From an uncultured Saprospiraceae bacterium (GTDB taxonomy: Bacteria; Bacteroidota; Bacteroidia; Chitinophagales; Saprospiraceae), in assembly GCA_938002665.1 (NCBI GenBank), contig CALLAE010000031.1, positions 1 to 47,631 on the forward strand: a stretch of DNA of 47,631 nucleotides, written 5' to 3'. The notes below the pieces were generated by a model. That model did no database searches, had not been told where the DNA came from, and saw only the letters and a program-made list of their open reading frames with translations. The first letter of the stretch is position 1, and each line of letters starts with the position of its first letter. Position numbers and translations under genes: made by a program. Positions 8,338-16,902 of the stretch are shown here, in pieces.

Positions 8338-9084
8338 TTAAACTAGACCAGTCTTATGTAAGATAGTCAGTTGTGGTCCGTAGGCTTTGGATATGTTTTC
8401 CTGAACGAAAGTCGTCTCAGTATCTCCGAAAGCAATCAGCCTTTGATTGAGTAGAATGACTTTATCGAAGTATTCTACTACCGTAGATAGGTCATGGTGT
8501 ACTACGAGAATGGTTTTCCCTTGTTGGGCCAGTTCTTTGAGGATAGAAATGATTTTCTCTTCTGTAGTAATATCTACCCCTACAAAAGGTTCATCCAGAA
8601 AAAAGATATCAGCCTGCTGGCAGAGTGCCCGTGCTATGAATACCCTCTGCTGCTGTCCACCTGATAGTTTTCCTATCTGTCGGTTAGCCAGGTTAAGGAT
8701 ACCTATTTGATCCATGGCTTTGTCCGCTATGGCCTGATCGTTTTTGTCTAGTCGCTGGAGTAGTTTTTTGTAAGGATATCTGCCCATCAGAACGATGTCT
8801 CTTACTGTGGCAGGGAACTCCCAGTCTACTTCGTCTTTCTGAGGAACGTAGGCAATTTGTTTTCTGACATCGTCTATTTCATCGCCGAGCACTTCTATAT
8901 CTCCTGCATTATAATCTATGAGCCCTAGAATGGACTTGAAGAGGGTAGACTTGCCGGCACCGTTAGGTCCTATAACTCCATAGACGTTTCCTGCATGGAT
9001 GTCTAAGTGTATGTTAGTCAGTACTCTTTTAGTACCGTAGTTTACGGAGAGACCTCTTACTTTGATATGGGTATTAGGTGCCAC
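8338..9084 (-). CDS. Mn/Zn-type ABC transporter ATP-binding protein
   Basis: Hydrolyses ATP to power metal uptake by a TroA/ZnuA-class ABC importer. All motor motifs are intact: Walker A GPNGAGKST (39-47), Q-loop at PQK (81-83), signature LSGGQQQR (140-147), Walker B FFLDEP (161-166) and the H-loop HH at 196-197. The VDWEFPATV segment (87-95) is typical of the manganese/zinc subfamily. The 248-residue length is normal. It starts 2 bp after the substrate-binding protein gene, so they are cotranscribed. The expected permease partner is not found on either side. Confidence 0.9.
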   Translation of the reverse strand: MAPNTHIKVRGLSVNYGTKRVLTNIHLDIHAGNVYGVIGPNGAGKSTLFKSILGLIDYNAGDIEVLGDEIDDVRKQIAYVPQKDEVDWEFPATVRDIVLMGRYPYKKLLQRLDKNDQAIADKAMDQIGILNLANRQIGKLSGGQQQRVFIARALCQQADIFFLDEPFVGVDITTEEKIISILKELAQQGKTILVVHHDLSTVVEYFDKVILLNQRLIAFGDTETTFVQENISKAYGPQLTILHKTGLV

Positions 9085-9086
9085 TA

Positions 9087-10106
9087 TTATTTATTCATTT
9101 TCATGATAATAAAGACGAGTCCTAGGATCATGACTAGCCCTAGAATAAGATAAGGTATAAATCCAGACCCTTCCTCTTCTTTAATAGTTATGGACTCGGT
9201 ACTGTTTTGTCCTTTGGTAAGGGCATTGACTATGATGTCTGTATTAGATTTGAGCATGTCATAATAGGAATTTCCACCACTGCCTTTCTCGCCTATGGAG
9301 TCAGCAAAGAGAGCTCCACCTATACTCACGTTATTATCTTTAGCTATTTGTTTTAGGAGCTTTGGATTGATAGTGGTTTCTATAAATATTGCAGGCACGC
9401 CGCTGTCTTTTATGGCTTTGACTACACGGAGCATGTCAGAAGTCTGTGCTTCAGATTCTGTAGAGATACCTATGACACCTTCTACTCTCATACCATACTT
9501 TTTGCCATAATAGGAGAAGGCGTCATGAGAGGTGATTAGTAGTCTTTGGGCCACAGGAATTTCTTGTATTCTTTTTGTGATATAGCTGTCGAGCTCTACT
9601 AGTTTTTTGGAGTAGGCGGCATGGTTCGCTTTGTAGTAGTCGGCATTTAGGGGATCTAGTTCTATGAGACCTTCTAGGATGTTTTTTATGTATACCTGTG
9701 ATAGGCTGACATCCATCCATGCATGTGGGTCATAAGCGTTCTTGTAGACTGAGCTTGAAATAGGGGTCAGCCCATCAGTCCCTGTGATGGTTTTTGCTTT
9801 TGTGCCTGAGTTATCTATCAGATCTGTTATCCATCCTTCAAAGGTGAGACCATTAATAAAGATGAGATCAGCATTGGTTACTTTTTGTGCATCAGAGGGA
9901 TTGGGTTCGTAGATATGCGGGTCGCCACCTATAGGCACTATGAGTTTGCTTACTACTTTATCTCCAGCGATATTATTGACCATGTCCCACATGATGGATG
10001 CGGAGGAGACAACGACTTTCTTATCAGTTGCTTGCTGGTCTGCTGACTGTGCAGAGGCTAAGGATAGAAAAAAACTGAGTACTAGTGTGAAAGAGAATCT
10101 ACACAT
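9087..10106 (-). CDS. Metal ABC transporter substrate-binding protein (ZnuA/MntA class) with C-terminal membrane anchor
   Basis: Periplasmic metal-capture protein of the TroA/PsaA cluster. Numbered from the longer possible start at 10130, the likely metal ligands are H72 (DPHIYEPNPSD), H136 (DPHAWMD), E227 (TESEAQTSD) and D277 (LFADSIG): the His-His-Glu-Asp set typical of manganese rather than zinc proteins. I prefer ATG 10106, because it starts a clean signal peptide (MCRFSFTLVLSFFLSLASAQ) and lies just after the dtxR stop, whereas 10130 overlaps dtxR. A C-terminal hydrophobic helix (about 324-344) followed by KMNK is unusual and would fix the protein to the inner membrane. Confidence 0.85.
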   Translation of the reverse strand: MCRFSFTLVLSFFLSLASAQSADQQATDKKVVVSSASIMWDMVNNIAGDKVVSKLIVPIGGDPHIYEPNPSDAQKVTNADLIFINGLTFEGWITDLIDNSGTKAKTITGTDGLTPISSSVYKNAYDPHAWMDVSLSQVYIKNILEGLIELDPLNADYYKANHAAYSKKLVELDSYITKRIQEIPVAQRLLITSHDAFSYYGKKYGMRVEGVIGISTESEAQTSDMLRVVKAIKDSGVPAIFIETTINPKLLKQIAKDNNVSIGGALFADSIGEKGSGGNSYYDMLKSNTDIIVNALTKGQNSTESITIKEEEGSGFIPYLILGLVMILGLVFIIMKMNK

Positions 10107-10107
10107 A

Positions 10108-10773
10108 TTAGCTGGAAGATTTTTTGACAAATAAATTCGAGCAAGCCTTCTGAGAAAGTACTTTTTCTGAGCTGTTATCGATTAGTATGTTTTTAGAATG
10201 ATCAAAGTCTATGTGATTAAGTACTTTGATTTCGGTACCTAGACTGATGCCTTGCTGATTAAGATATTGTAGAAAGGGGGTATCATGTTCTCTGACACCT
10301 ACTACGACTCCTTTTTCACCTTTGGTCAGACTTTGTAGCGAGACTTGATTTCTGATAGTAAACTTTCCTTCGGCATTGGGGATAGGGTCTCCGTGTGGGT
10401 CATACTTAGGATTGCCTAGGTAGTCATCCAGTTTTTTTATGAGGTCATCAGAATCCACATGTTCTAGTTGCTCTGCTAAGTCATGCACTTCATCCCAAGA
10501 AAATCCTAGTTTATCTACTAAGAAGACTTCCCAGAGTCTGTGTTTCCTTACAAGATTTGTGGCCATCTTGATGCCCTTAGAGGTTAGGTAGACACCTTTG
10601 TACTTTTCGTAATGGAAATATTCCTTTTCAGAAAGCCTCTTGAGCATATCAGTTACTGAGGCTGGGGAAGTGGACAAGTGCTGGGCTATGGCGTTGGTGT
10701 TGGCTGAACCTTGGTTTTTTTCTGTTATCTTATAGATCGCCTTGATGTAGTTTTCTTCTGTTTCTGTAGCCAT
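10108..10773 (-). CDS. DtxR/MntR-family metal-dependent transcriptional repressor
   Basis: 221 residues in the three-domain order of the family: winged helix DNA-binding domain (1-65, with SPASVTDMLKRLSEK as recognition helix region), metal-binding dimerisation domain (66-135, with VRKHRLWE and HDLAEQLEHV carrying His/Glu ligands), and a C-terminal FeoA/SH3-like domain (about 150-221). It probably senses Mn2+ or Fe2+ and represses its own operon: a near-consensus DtxR box lies 32 bp upstream of the ATG. The substrate-binding protein and ATPase genes follow directly. Confidence 0.9.
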   Translation of the reverse strand: MATETEENYIKAIYKITEKNQGSANTNAIAQHLSTSPASVTDMLKRLSEKEYFHYEKYKGVYLTSKGIKMATNLVRKHRLWEVFLVDKLGFSWDEVHDLAEQLEHVDSDDLIKKLDDYLGNPKYDPHGDPIPNAEGKFTIRNQVSLQSLTKGEKGVVVGVREHDTPFLQYLNQQGISLGTEIKVLNHIDFDHSKNILIDNSSEKVLSQKACSNLFVKKSSS

Positions 10774-10800
10774 TGTTATAGAACTATAGTGTAAATATAA

Positions 10801-10828
10801 AATATTTTTAGATTAGCTTAAAAATATT
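10801..10828. promoter_or_regulatory. DtxR/MntR-type operator
   Basis: A perfect 10-bp inverted repeat, AATATTTTTA (10801-10810) and TAAAAATATT (10819-10828), flanks an 8-bp centre. The inner 14 bases TTAGATTAGCTTAA differ at two positions from the first 14 bases of the classical DtxR box (TTAGGTTAGCCTAA). It lies between the divergent dtxR and thioredoxin-like genes, so it may control both. Confidence 0.75.
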
Positions 10829-10906
10829 ATTTAGCTAGTCCAAAAATTCCAACTTCAGACTTATAGAGGAGCTTTCCTAACTTTACCTCTACATGAAACA
10901 GTAGCG

Positions 10907-11524
10907 ATGTACAAAGCCATAATACTTTTAGTAATTCTTAGTCTAACTAGCTGCAAATCAGATCCTAAACAGACACCTGTCGATAATCCAACCATTATCG
11001 ATAAGGCACCAAAATTTGAAAAGTCAGTAAAGACAAGGCCTTTAAATAAAGCCGAAAAGGTGGCCCTCAAGGAGAATGGTAAGCCTGAATTAAAAGGACT
11101 AATGAAAGATTATAAAGGTGGAGAGAAACATTCTGATGCTTATGCTGGCAGACCGAAGGTGCTAGGTTTTTGGGCTTCATGGTGTGGACCTTGTATCAAA
11201 GAAAAGCCCATTCTCAAGCAACTAGCAGAAAAATACCCAGACATCCAGTTTCTATCTATTTCTGTAGATGAGGAACAAGCTTTGGCTCAGGATTTCTTTC
11301 ATAACAGAAGAATGGAAATACAACCTTATGATTATTGGATAGGAGAGGATGACAGTAATCCCCTCAAGTGGTATACCTTAAGAACCTTAGATGATGGCAC
11401 TGGAAATGCAGCGATTATATCTTTGCCTAGTTACATTCTGGTAGGGGCTGATGGAAAGATTATTTCTAATGATCTGCCTTGGCCTAGTTCTGGAGGCATG
11501 CAAGCTTACTTGGATAAGTTATAG
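10907..11524 (+). CDS. Thioredoxin-fold lipoprotein (TlpA/ResA-like)
   Basis: 205 residues: lipoprotein signal with Cys16 (SLTSC), a ~60-residue polar linker, then a thioredoxin-like domain with the redox motif WCGPC (92-96) in GFWASWCGPCIKEKP. A cis-proline candidate is in SLPSYILVGADGKI. Such proteins reduce or isomerise disulfides, or help haem/cytochrome maturation, in the periplasm. It lacks the N-terminal helical domain of some Bacteroidota paralogs. It is transcribed divergently from dtxR, with the DtxR box in the shared region, so metal control is possible but not shown. Confidence 0.8.
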   Translation: MYKAIILLVILSLTSCKSDPKQTPVDNPTIIDKAPKFEKSVKTRPLNKAEKVALKENGKPELKGLMKDYKGGEKHSDAYAGRPKVLGFWASWCGPCIKEKPILKQLAEKYPDIQFLSISVDEEQALAQDFFHNRRMEIQPYDYWIGEDDSNPLKWYTLRTLDDGTGNAAIISLPSYILVGADGKIISNDLPWPSSGGMQAYLDKL

Positions 11525-11620
11525 TCTTGAAAAGAACTCCTTTCAATGAATGAAAATGGAACCCTAGGAATAACAATCTATTTTAGTAAGCAAAGTGAGT
11601 ATTAGAATAACCTATTAATA

Positions 11621-12751
11621 GTGGCTACATACGGAGCAAATATTTTCTTAATCCTGTTTGGAGTTGGATTTATTGCAATCATCATATGGGTTTTACTTAA
11701 GCTAGTATATCCTGATATTGAAATTACCGACAGAATTTTAGGCACTATCTCGGTGATACTATTTGTTCCGTTTTCTTTTGAATTTTTTTCTCATACTACT
11801 CCGCATTTTAAAGATATAGATCCAATGATAGAGGCATGTTATGCTCCTCTTTCACATAGTCATCTTCTAACATTTATAACTTTTTTGTGCCTATCACTGA
11901 TTTCGCTAATTGTGCTTTCTAAAAGAAAGTTAGCTCTGCCGCCACTGGTTATAACCTTATGCTTAGCACTAGCATCCATTGGGGTGATTATAATTACTTT
12001 TTTTACTATCCAGGTTTCCTCACACGATTCTTCCAGACTTTTTGCGTCATACGAGCACAAGGTGGCTTTATCACTTGTAGCCTTTCCTGTCTGTTTGATT
12101 CTTATTCATCTAAGAATTATTTACAACACAATTAAGCATCAAGCGGATCTAAACAAAGACATTCACTTTAAAAGTAAGTTTCTCAATCACTTAAACAGTT
12201 ATCTGTCGAGAGCTAATTCTTGGCCACAAATTTCGATACTGCTTATAATTCCCTTATTCATAATTGTGACGATTATTCTCGTCCTTTTTGGTCAAGAACC
12301 GGATTCTATTACCAAGGTGTTTACAGATACAGCAACATGGAAATACTCTACGGAAATCCATCCGCCACCAGTAGATGATAGACATGGGCACTATCTATGT
12401 ACAGTAGCTGCCCGTGGTAATCCCACTCTTGTCAAGCCAATCACAATAGGTCTAAGAAACGGAGAGCCAATCATAGTCAATAGACAACTTCAGATAGCTA
12501 ATGCTTTTGAACAATTAATCGAAGAGCTATGCCCCTTGACACATAAAATAGTACGAAGGAACTATGACGAATATGGGCTTAATCTTTCAAAACGAATTGA
12601 CACTGAGTATCTATCGAACCTGACTTACTTACTCATGAAGCCTATAGAATGGATGTTTCTGATAAGCTTATACCTGTGTTATGTAGATCCAGAGAAGCAA
12701 ATATCGATTCAATACAAGGGAAGACAGAAAATTAAAACTACAGCCATCTAG
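11621..12751 (+). CDS. Multi-pass membrane protein of unknown function
   Basis: 376 residues beginning at GTG 11621. About seven hydrophobic segments are visible: 5-28, 38-57, 80-99, 105-127, 145-165, 205-228 and a shorter one near 341-358. A ~110-residue soluble region (about 230-340), with His/Pro- and Cys-containing stretches (STEIHPPPVDDRHGHYLC), lies between the last two. No family motif recognised; it is not a transporter or kinase that I can name. The start is chosen because the frame has no ATG before the first membrane helix. Transcribed alone, after the thioredoxin-like gene. Confidence 0.6.
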   Translation: MATYGANIFLILFGVGFIAIIIWVLLKLVYPDIEITDRILGTISVILFVPFSFEFFSHTTPHFKDIDPMIEACYAPLSHSHLLTFITFLCLSLISLIVLSKRKLALPPLVITLCLALASIGVIIITFFTIQVSSHDSSRLFASYEHKVALSLVAFPVCLILIHLRIIYNTIKHQADLNKDIHFKSKFLNHLNSYLSRANSWPQISILLIIPLFIIVTIILVLFGQEPDSITKVFTDTATWKYSTEIHPPPVDDRHGHYLCTVAARGNPTLVKPITIGLRNGEPIIVNRQLQIANAFEQLIEELCPLTHKIVRRNYDEYGLNLSKRIDTEYLSNLTYLLMKPIEWMFLISLYLCYVDPEKQISIQYKGRQKIKTTAI

Positions 12752-12925
12752 TTATGAACTGATATTCACTTCTTCTATACTTTGGAGATAGTCGATCTTT
12801 TTGGGTTTTAAGATGCTGATTAATATTCTCTATCTAGCTCATAATCAGTTAATTGTGAAATCGTCAACATTCGATATAGAATAAACTTATATATGTTAAT
12901 GTTAGTTATTTGTGAATTTTTTTCT
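12752..12925. other. Gene-free lead-in before the RNA block
   Basis: 174 bp of AT-rich sequence after the membrane protein stop. No gene, terminator or strong repeat seen. Confidence 0.4.
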
Positions 12926-12928
12926 CTG

Positions 12929-12956
12929 TTGAAATAGATTCCTATGACTAACTTTA
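12929..12956 (+). promoter_or_regulatory. Promoter candidate for the noncoding RNA
   Basis: TTG (12929-12931), 17 nt, then TAACTTTA (12949-12956), one base from TAnnTTTG. A start ~6 nt downstream falls at ~12962, exactly where the first hairpin of the structured block begins. Confidence 0.5.
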
Positions 12957-12960
12957 ATCA

Positions 12961-13430
12961 TCTCTAACGAGAGACTAGGTTTTTTGAATATTCTTTTCAA
13001 TATGAAGGTCGGGGGAAGTTATCTAAGTACCACGACAAGATATTCCAACTTGGGCGCAGGAAGGAAATCAATTAGTAATGTACTAGTGAAGCAGGGATGA
13101 GCAAATCATTAATGCCATTATGATAGTAAAGGTGATAACCTCAGGCTAACGCAGTCTGCTATTAGTGTTAAAAGAGCTGTACTTAAGATTTGACTATTGA
13201 AAAAGACTTCAAGAATTGACCAAGGAGACTACCTTGTATGAAGTACAACTAAGAAAAATTGGTCAAGGCTGTTATCTAATTAATGAATACCAACACTGAG
13301 ATGGTAACACCACCAAAACAAACTACCTGAAGGATATCCCAATTGTCTGGATGGAGAGATTTAAATTTCGATAGTGCTAGAAATAGTACTATAGGGGAGA
13401 AATGAATAGCTATCAGTTCTCCCCTTTTTT
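12961..13430 (+). ncRNA. Candidate structured noncoding RNA, family unknown
   Basis: A ~470-bp block without a credible reading frame in an 880-bp gap, bounded by a promoter-like sequence and a strong terminator. Hairpins visible on the plus strand: TCTCT/AGAGA (12961-12974); AAGTT-ATCT with AGAT-AACTT (13016-13051, one bulge); AGGT-GATA-ACCT (13130-13141); TTGACCAA with TTGGTCAA (13216-13223, 13259-13266); and a 9-bp stem closed by a GAAA tetraloop (13371-13392). It lacks the marks of tmRNA (no CCA end), and the RNase P GAGGAAAGTC core was not found. A degraded group II intron or other mobile-element remnant remains possible. Confidence 0.5.
13393..13430 (+). terminator. Rho-independent terminator of the noncoding RNA block
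   Basis: Perfect 9-bp stem, AGGGGAGAA (13393-13401) with TTCTCCCCT (13417-13425), followed by a T-run (13425-13430). No protein gene precedes it within 640 bp. Confidence 0.85.
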
Positions 13431-13559
13431 ATGCCTTTCTAGTAACTTTTTTTCATTGGTACCTTCTTTAATAGATACATAACTGTAATCTTAATGCTTA
13501 ACTAATTGTTTATCAATTATTTATATATATAATACCTAGCTAACTATAGCCCTGATAAA

Positions 13560-13590
13560 TTGGCTAAAAGCCAAAATCCACGTACTTTTG
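13560..13590 (+). promoter_or_regulatory. hppA promoter with overlapping palindrome
   Basis: TTG (13560-13562), 20 nt, TACTTTTG (13583-13590): an exact Bacteroidota promoter match, ~40 bp before the hppA ATG. The inverted repeat TTGGCT-AAA-AGCCAA (13560-13574) overlaps the upstream element and could be an operator. Confidence 0.65.
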
Positions 13591-13629
13591 GACGCTGAAT
13601 TATTCGAACTAAACTAAACTGACTTTACA

Positions 13630-15795
13630 ATGGCACAGACTTTAATCATGGCTATTCCAGCTTTCGGAATCATAGCCCTATTATATACATTTTGGAAATC
13701 CGGCTGGGTTGGAAAACAAGACGTTGGAACTGAAAAGATGGCAAAAATTGCCAAGCACATCAGCGATGGCGCAATGTCCTTTCTAAAAGCGGAATACAAA
13801 ATTCTGTCAATATTTGTTATCGTTGTCGCAATCCTTTTAGGATGGAGTGGCATGACTGAGGCATCTTCCCCGCTAGTTGCTTTATCTTTTATTCTAGGGG
13901 CTATCTGTTCAGGATTGGCTGGATTAATAGGTATGAAAGTGGCCACAAAAGCTAATGTTCGTACAACTGCAGCTGCAAGAACCAGTCTAGGTAAAGCCTT
14001 AGAAGTGGCTTTTGCTGGTGGAGCTGTTATGGGACTTGGTGTTGTAGGTCTTGGAGTATTAGGATTAGGTTCATTATTCTTTATCTACTCAGGCATGTTT
14101 GGAACTGGATCAGGAGATGAAGTGACTAGAGTTATAACAGTACTTACAGGATTTTCTTTTGGAGCCTCATCTATTGCGCTATTCGCAAGAGTGGGTGGTG
14201 GTATCTATACCAAAGCAGCCGATGTGGGTGCTGACCTAGTGGGAAAAGTTGAAGCAGGTATTCCTGAAGATCATCCGCTTAATCCTGCAACTATTGCTGA
14301 TAACGTAGGTGATAATGTAGGTGATGTAGCTGGTATGGGGGCTGACTTATTTGAGTCATATGTAGGTTCTATAATAGGTACTATGGTTCTTGGTGCTACA
14401 TATATCGGTATCACTGGTGGTTTTGATACAGGGAATACTTTTGGTGGAATGAATGCCGTATTGCTTCCACTGGTATTAGCCTGTGTAGGAATTGTAACCT
14501 CTATCGTAGGTACCTTCTTTGTAAAAGTAAAAGAGGGAGGAGATCCTCAGAAGGCTTTGAACCTAGGAGAATTTATTTCAGCTGGCTTGATGCTTGCTGC
14601 TACTTGGGCGATTGCGCAGTGGATGCTGCCTAACGGAATGGGTGGCTATACAGCTAACGGTGTATTCTTTGCCGTGCTTTGTGGATTAGCTGCTGGTCTA
14701 TTGATCGGTATGATAACTGAGCACTATACAGGAACAGGCACTGGTCCAGTAAAATCTATAGTAAAACAATCACTGACAGGTGCTGCAACTAATATTATAG
14801 CAGGACTAGGTGTGGGTATGATATCTACAGCTCTGCCTATCATCGTATTGGCTGCGGCTATATTAGGAGCACATCATTTTGCTGGTCTCTATGGCATTGC
14901 AATTGCTGCAGTAGGGATGCTTTCTAATACAGGTATACAACTAGCCGTAGATGCTTATGGTCCTATCGCAGATAATGCAGGGGGTATTGCTGAGATGGCT
15001 GAGTTACCGAAAGAAGTAAGACAGAGAACTGATAAGTTAGATGCTGTAGGTAATACAACTGCAGCAATCGGAAAAGGGTTTGCAATCGGTTCTGCTGCAC
15101 TTACAGCACTAGCGCTTTTTGCAGCTTTCATGGCGACAGCAGGAATCACATCTATCGATATCGCTCAGCCAAAAGTTATGGCAGGACTACTGGTAGGAGG
15201 TATGCTTCCATTCTTATTCTCTGCGCTTTCAATGAACGCAGTAGGAAAAGCGGCCATGGATATGATCAATGAGGTAAGAAGACAATTTGCAGATATTCCT
15301 GAGCTAAAAGCAGCGCTTAATGTCATGAAGAAAAATGATGGCAAAGAAATGAGCGAGTGGTCAGCAGCTGACGTGGCGACCTTTGAGGCTGCAGATGGAA
15401 AAGCTGAATACAGCAAATGTGTAGAAATCTCTACTGCTGCATCGATAAGAGAAATGATACTTCCAGGAGTTATCGCAGTTGTGACACCTGTCCTTTTTGG
15501 ATTTGTGGGTGGTGCAGAAATGTTAGGAGGTGTTCTTGCAGGTGTTACAGTCTGTGGTGTGCTTATGGCCATCTTCCAGTCTAATGCTGGTGGTGCCTGG
15601 GATAATGCTAAGAAAATGTTTGAAGAAGGTGTAGAGATAGATGGTGTTATGCACTACAAAGGGTCTGAGGCACATAAGGCTACTGTTGTAGGTGATACAG
15701 TTGGTGATCCATTCAAGGATACTTCTGGTCCCTCACTTAATATCTTATTGAAATTAATGTCAGTTGTTGCGCTCGTAATTGCGCCGTTTATCTAA
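13630..15795 (+). CDS. hppA: Membrane-bound K+-dependent, Na+-type pyrophosphatase
   Basis: Couples hydrolysis of pyrophosphate to ion pumping across the inner membrane. 721 residues with ~16 hydrophobic helices. The substrate site is intact: D198, D202, K206 and E208 in the [11 protein letters not shown] segment, and the [10 protein letters not shown] motif. [10 protein letters not shown] has Ala478 and Gly481, which mark K+-dependent enzymes (K+-independent ones have Lys and Thr there). Glu242 in GADLFESY is the position associated with Na+ (or dual Na+/H+) transport; plant-type H+ pumps have Gly. Ion specificity is inferred from these residues. Transcribed alone, with its own promoter and terminator. 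Confidence 0.95.
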   Translation: MAQTLIMAIPAFGIIALLYTFWKSGWVGKQDVGTEKMAKIAKHISDGAMSFLKAEYKILSIFVIVVAILLGWSGMTEASSPLVALSFILGAICSGLAGLIGMKVATKANVRTTAAARTSLGKALEVAFAGGAVMGLGVVGLGVLGLGSLFFIYSGMFGTGSGDEVTRVITVLTGFSFGASSIALFARVGGGIYTKAADVGADLVGKVEAGIPEDHPLNPATIADNVGDNVGDVAGMGADLFESYVGSIIGTMVLGATYIGITGGFDTGNTFGGMNAVLLPLVLACVGIVTSIVGTFFVKVKEGGDPQKALNLGEFISAGLMLAATWAIAQWMLPNGMGGYTANGVFFAVLCGLAAGLLIGMITEHYTGTGTGPVKSIVKQSLTGAATNIIAGLGVGMISTALPIIVLAAAILGAHHFAGLYGIAIAAVGMLSNTGIQLAVDAYGPIADNAGGIAEMAELPKEVRQRTDKLDAVGNTTAAIGKGFAIGSAALTALALFAAFMATAGITSIDIAQPKVMAGLLVGGMLPFLFSALSMNAVGKAAMDMINEVRRQFADIPELKAALNVMKKNDGKEMSEWSAADVATFEAADGKAEYSKCVEISTAASIREMILPGVIAVVTPVLFGFVGGAEMLGGVLAGVTVCGVLMAIFQSNAGGAWDNAKKMFEEGVEIDGVMHYKGSEAHKATVVGDTVGDPFKDTSGPSLNILLKLMSVVALVIAPFI

Positions 15796-15838
15796 GAGGA
15801 GATGATACATCGCTTTAGGCGATTAGTGATATATAAGA

Positions 15839-15869
15839 AAGGCTTGTCCATGAGGGCAAGCCTTCTTTT
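15839..15869 (+). terminator. hppA terminator
   Basis: AAGGCTTG (15839-15846) pairs with CAAGCCTT (15857-15864) around a 10-base loop, followed by CTTTTG, 44 bp after the hppA stop. A smaller ATCGC/GCGAT hairpin lies just upstream. Confidence 0.8.
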
Positions 15870-15933
15870 GTATAGGAACTTGGAGCACTAGAATATTTTA
15901 AATGTTTTTGCGTTATGAGTTGAAAGGGCAATA

Positions 15934-16872
15934 ATGAAATACCAACTTGCTATTACGGCAATCTGTCTGCTATTTATCCACAGCCAAGTGCAGAGCCAAA
16001 TTCAAGCACCTCCCCACCCTGAGTTCTCCTCCTTCAAAGGCACTGTCTATAAAATGCCAATCGTAGAAATGATTTCTAAGAGAGGAACAAAATTCAAAGG
16101 ACTACAGGAGCGCTATGATGAAAATGTATATGATTATCCAGTGTTGCAGGAGATAGAATTAGACCATCTAGAAATTCCAGAAACCTTTATCGATGAAGGA
16201 AAATTTCCTGGAGGTGTAGAGCGCAATACACAATATGCGATGGTGCTATATTCTGGAATGCAGATTACGCATAAGGCCTGCTATGAGTTTAGTCTTAATT
16301 CAGATGACGGGTCCATCTTGTGGATAGATGGTGAGGAGATAATCAATAATGATGGTGGTCATGAGATGACTTTCAAAAACGATTCCCTGATATACGAGCC
16401 TGGACTCTATGAGATTAAGGTCTGGTATTTTCAAGGTTTAGCAGATCGGTTTGGCTTAGAGCTAAAGGCTAAGATAGTGGGTAAGCCAGAGGTGTGCCCT
16501 AGTGCAGCAGCATCTGCTGTTTCAGAAAAACTAGAGTTTAATAGTAAAGTGTTTTTCACTTCAGGAAGTGCAGAGTTGAGGACTGAGGCCCAAACGGAAC
16601 TAGCTCGGATAGCCACATTAATTTCTTCTAGGCCGACTGGTGGTACTATTACTGTAATAGGGCATACAGATAATGTGGGTACAGGGGCTGCTAACCAGCT
16701 ATTATCGCAGCGCAGAGCACAAGCCATCGCGACGGCTCTACTAGGACTAGTGGGTGAGGACTATACCATCAGATCGGAAGGCAAAGGGGAGCTAAGTCCT
16801 ATTGCAGATAATGCTACAGAAGAAGGACGTCTGAAAAATAGGAGGGTGGAGATCTTTCTTAAATTCTTGTAG
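15934..16872 (+). CDS. PA14-like plus OmpA-like cell-wall-binding protein
   Basis: 312 residues: signal peptide (1-21, ending QVQSQ), a PA14-like beta-rich domain (about 55-185, with the core pattern FSLNSDDGSILWIDGEEIIN and YFQGLADRFGLELK), and an OmpA-like peptidoglycan-binding domain (about 205-312, with GHTDNVG at 243-249, LSQRRA and NRRVEIFL at the end). PA14 domains generally bind carbohydrate, so this may link cell wall and glycan on the outer surface or periplasm. Convergent with the helicase gene, with a 30-bp gap. Confidence 0.85.
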   Translation: MKYQLAITAICLLFIHSQVQSQIQAPPHPEFSSFKGTVYKMPIVEMISKRGTKFKGLQERYDENVYDYPVLQEIELDHLEIPETFIDEGKFPGGVERNTQYAMVLYSGMQITHKACYEFSLNSDDGSILWIDGEEIINNDGGHEMTFKNDSLIYEPGLYEIKVWYFQGLADRFGLELKAKIVGKPEVCPSAAASAVSEKLEFNSKVFFTSGSAELRTEAQTELARIATLISSRPTGGTITVIGHTDNVGTGAANQLLSQRRAQAIATALLGLVGEDYTIRSEGKGELSPIADNATEEGRLKNRRVEIFLKFL

Positions 16873-16902
16873 CAAATGGCAGAAATATAATTAAGAACTT
16901 TT

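Noticed and set aside
13016-13270. Group II intron remnant
   Set aside because: The style of sequence is suggestive, but I found no GUGYG 5' end, no domain V pattern and no reverse transcriptase; left only as an alternative.
12961-13430. tmRNA or RNase P RNA
   Set aside because: No CCA 3' end or tRNA-like fold for tmRNA, and I could not find the GAGGAAAGTC core of RNase P RNA.
14955-15572. Minus-strand frames within hppA
   Set aside because: Shadows of a fully conserved pyrophosphatase gene.
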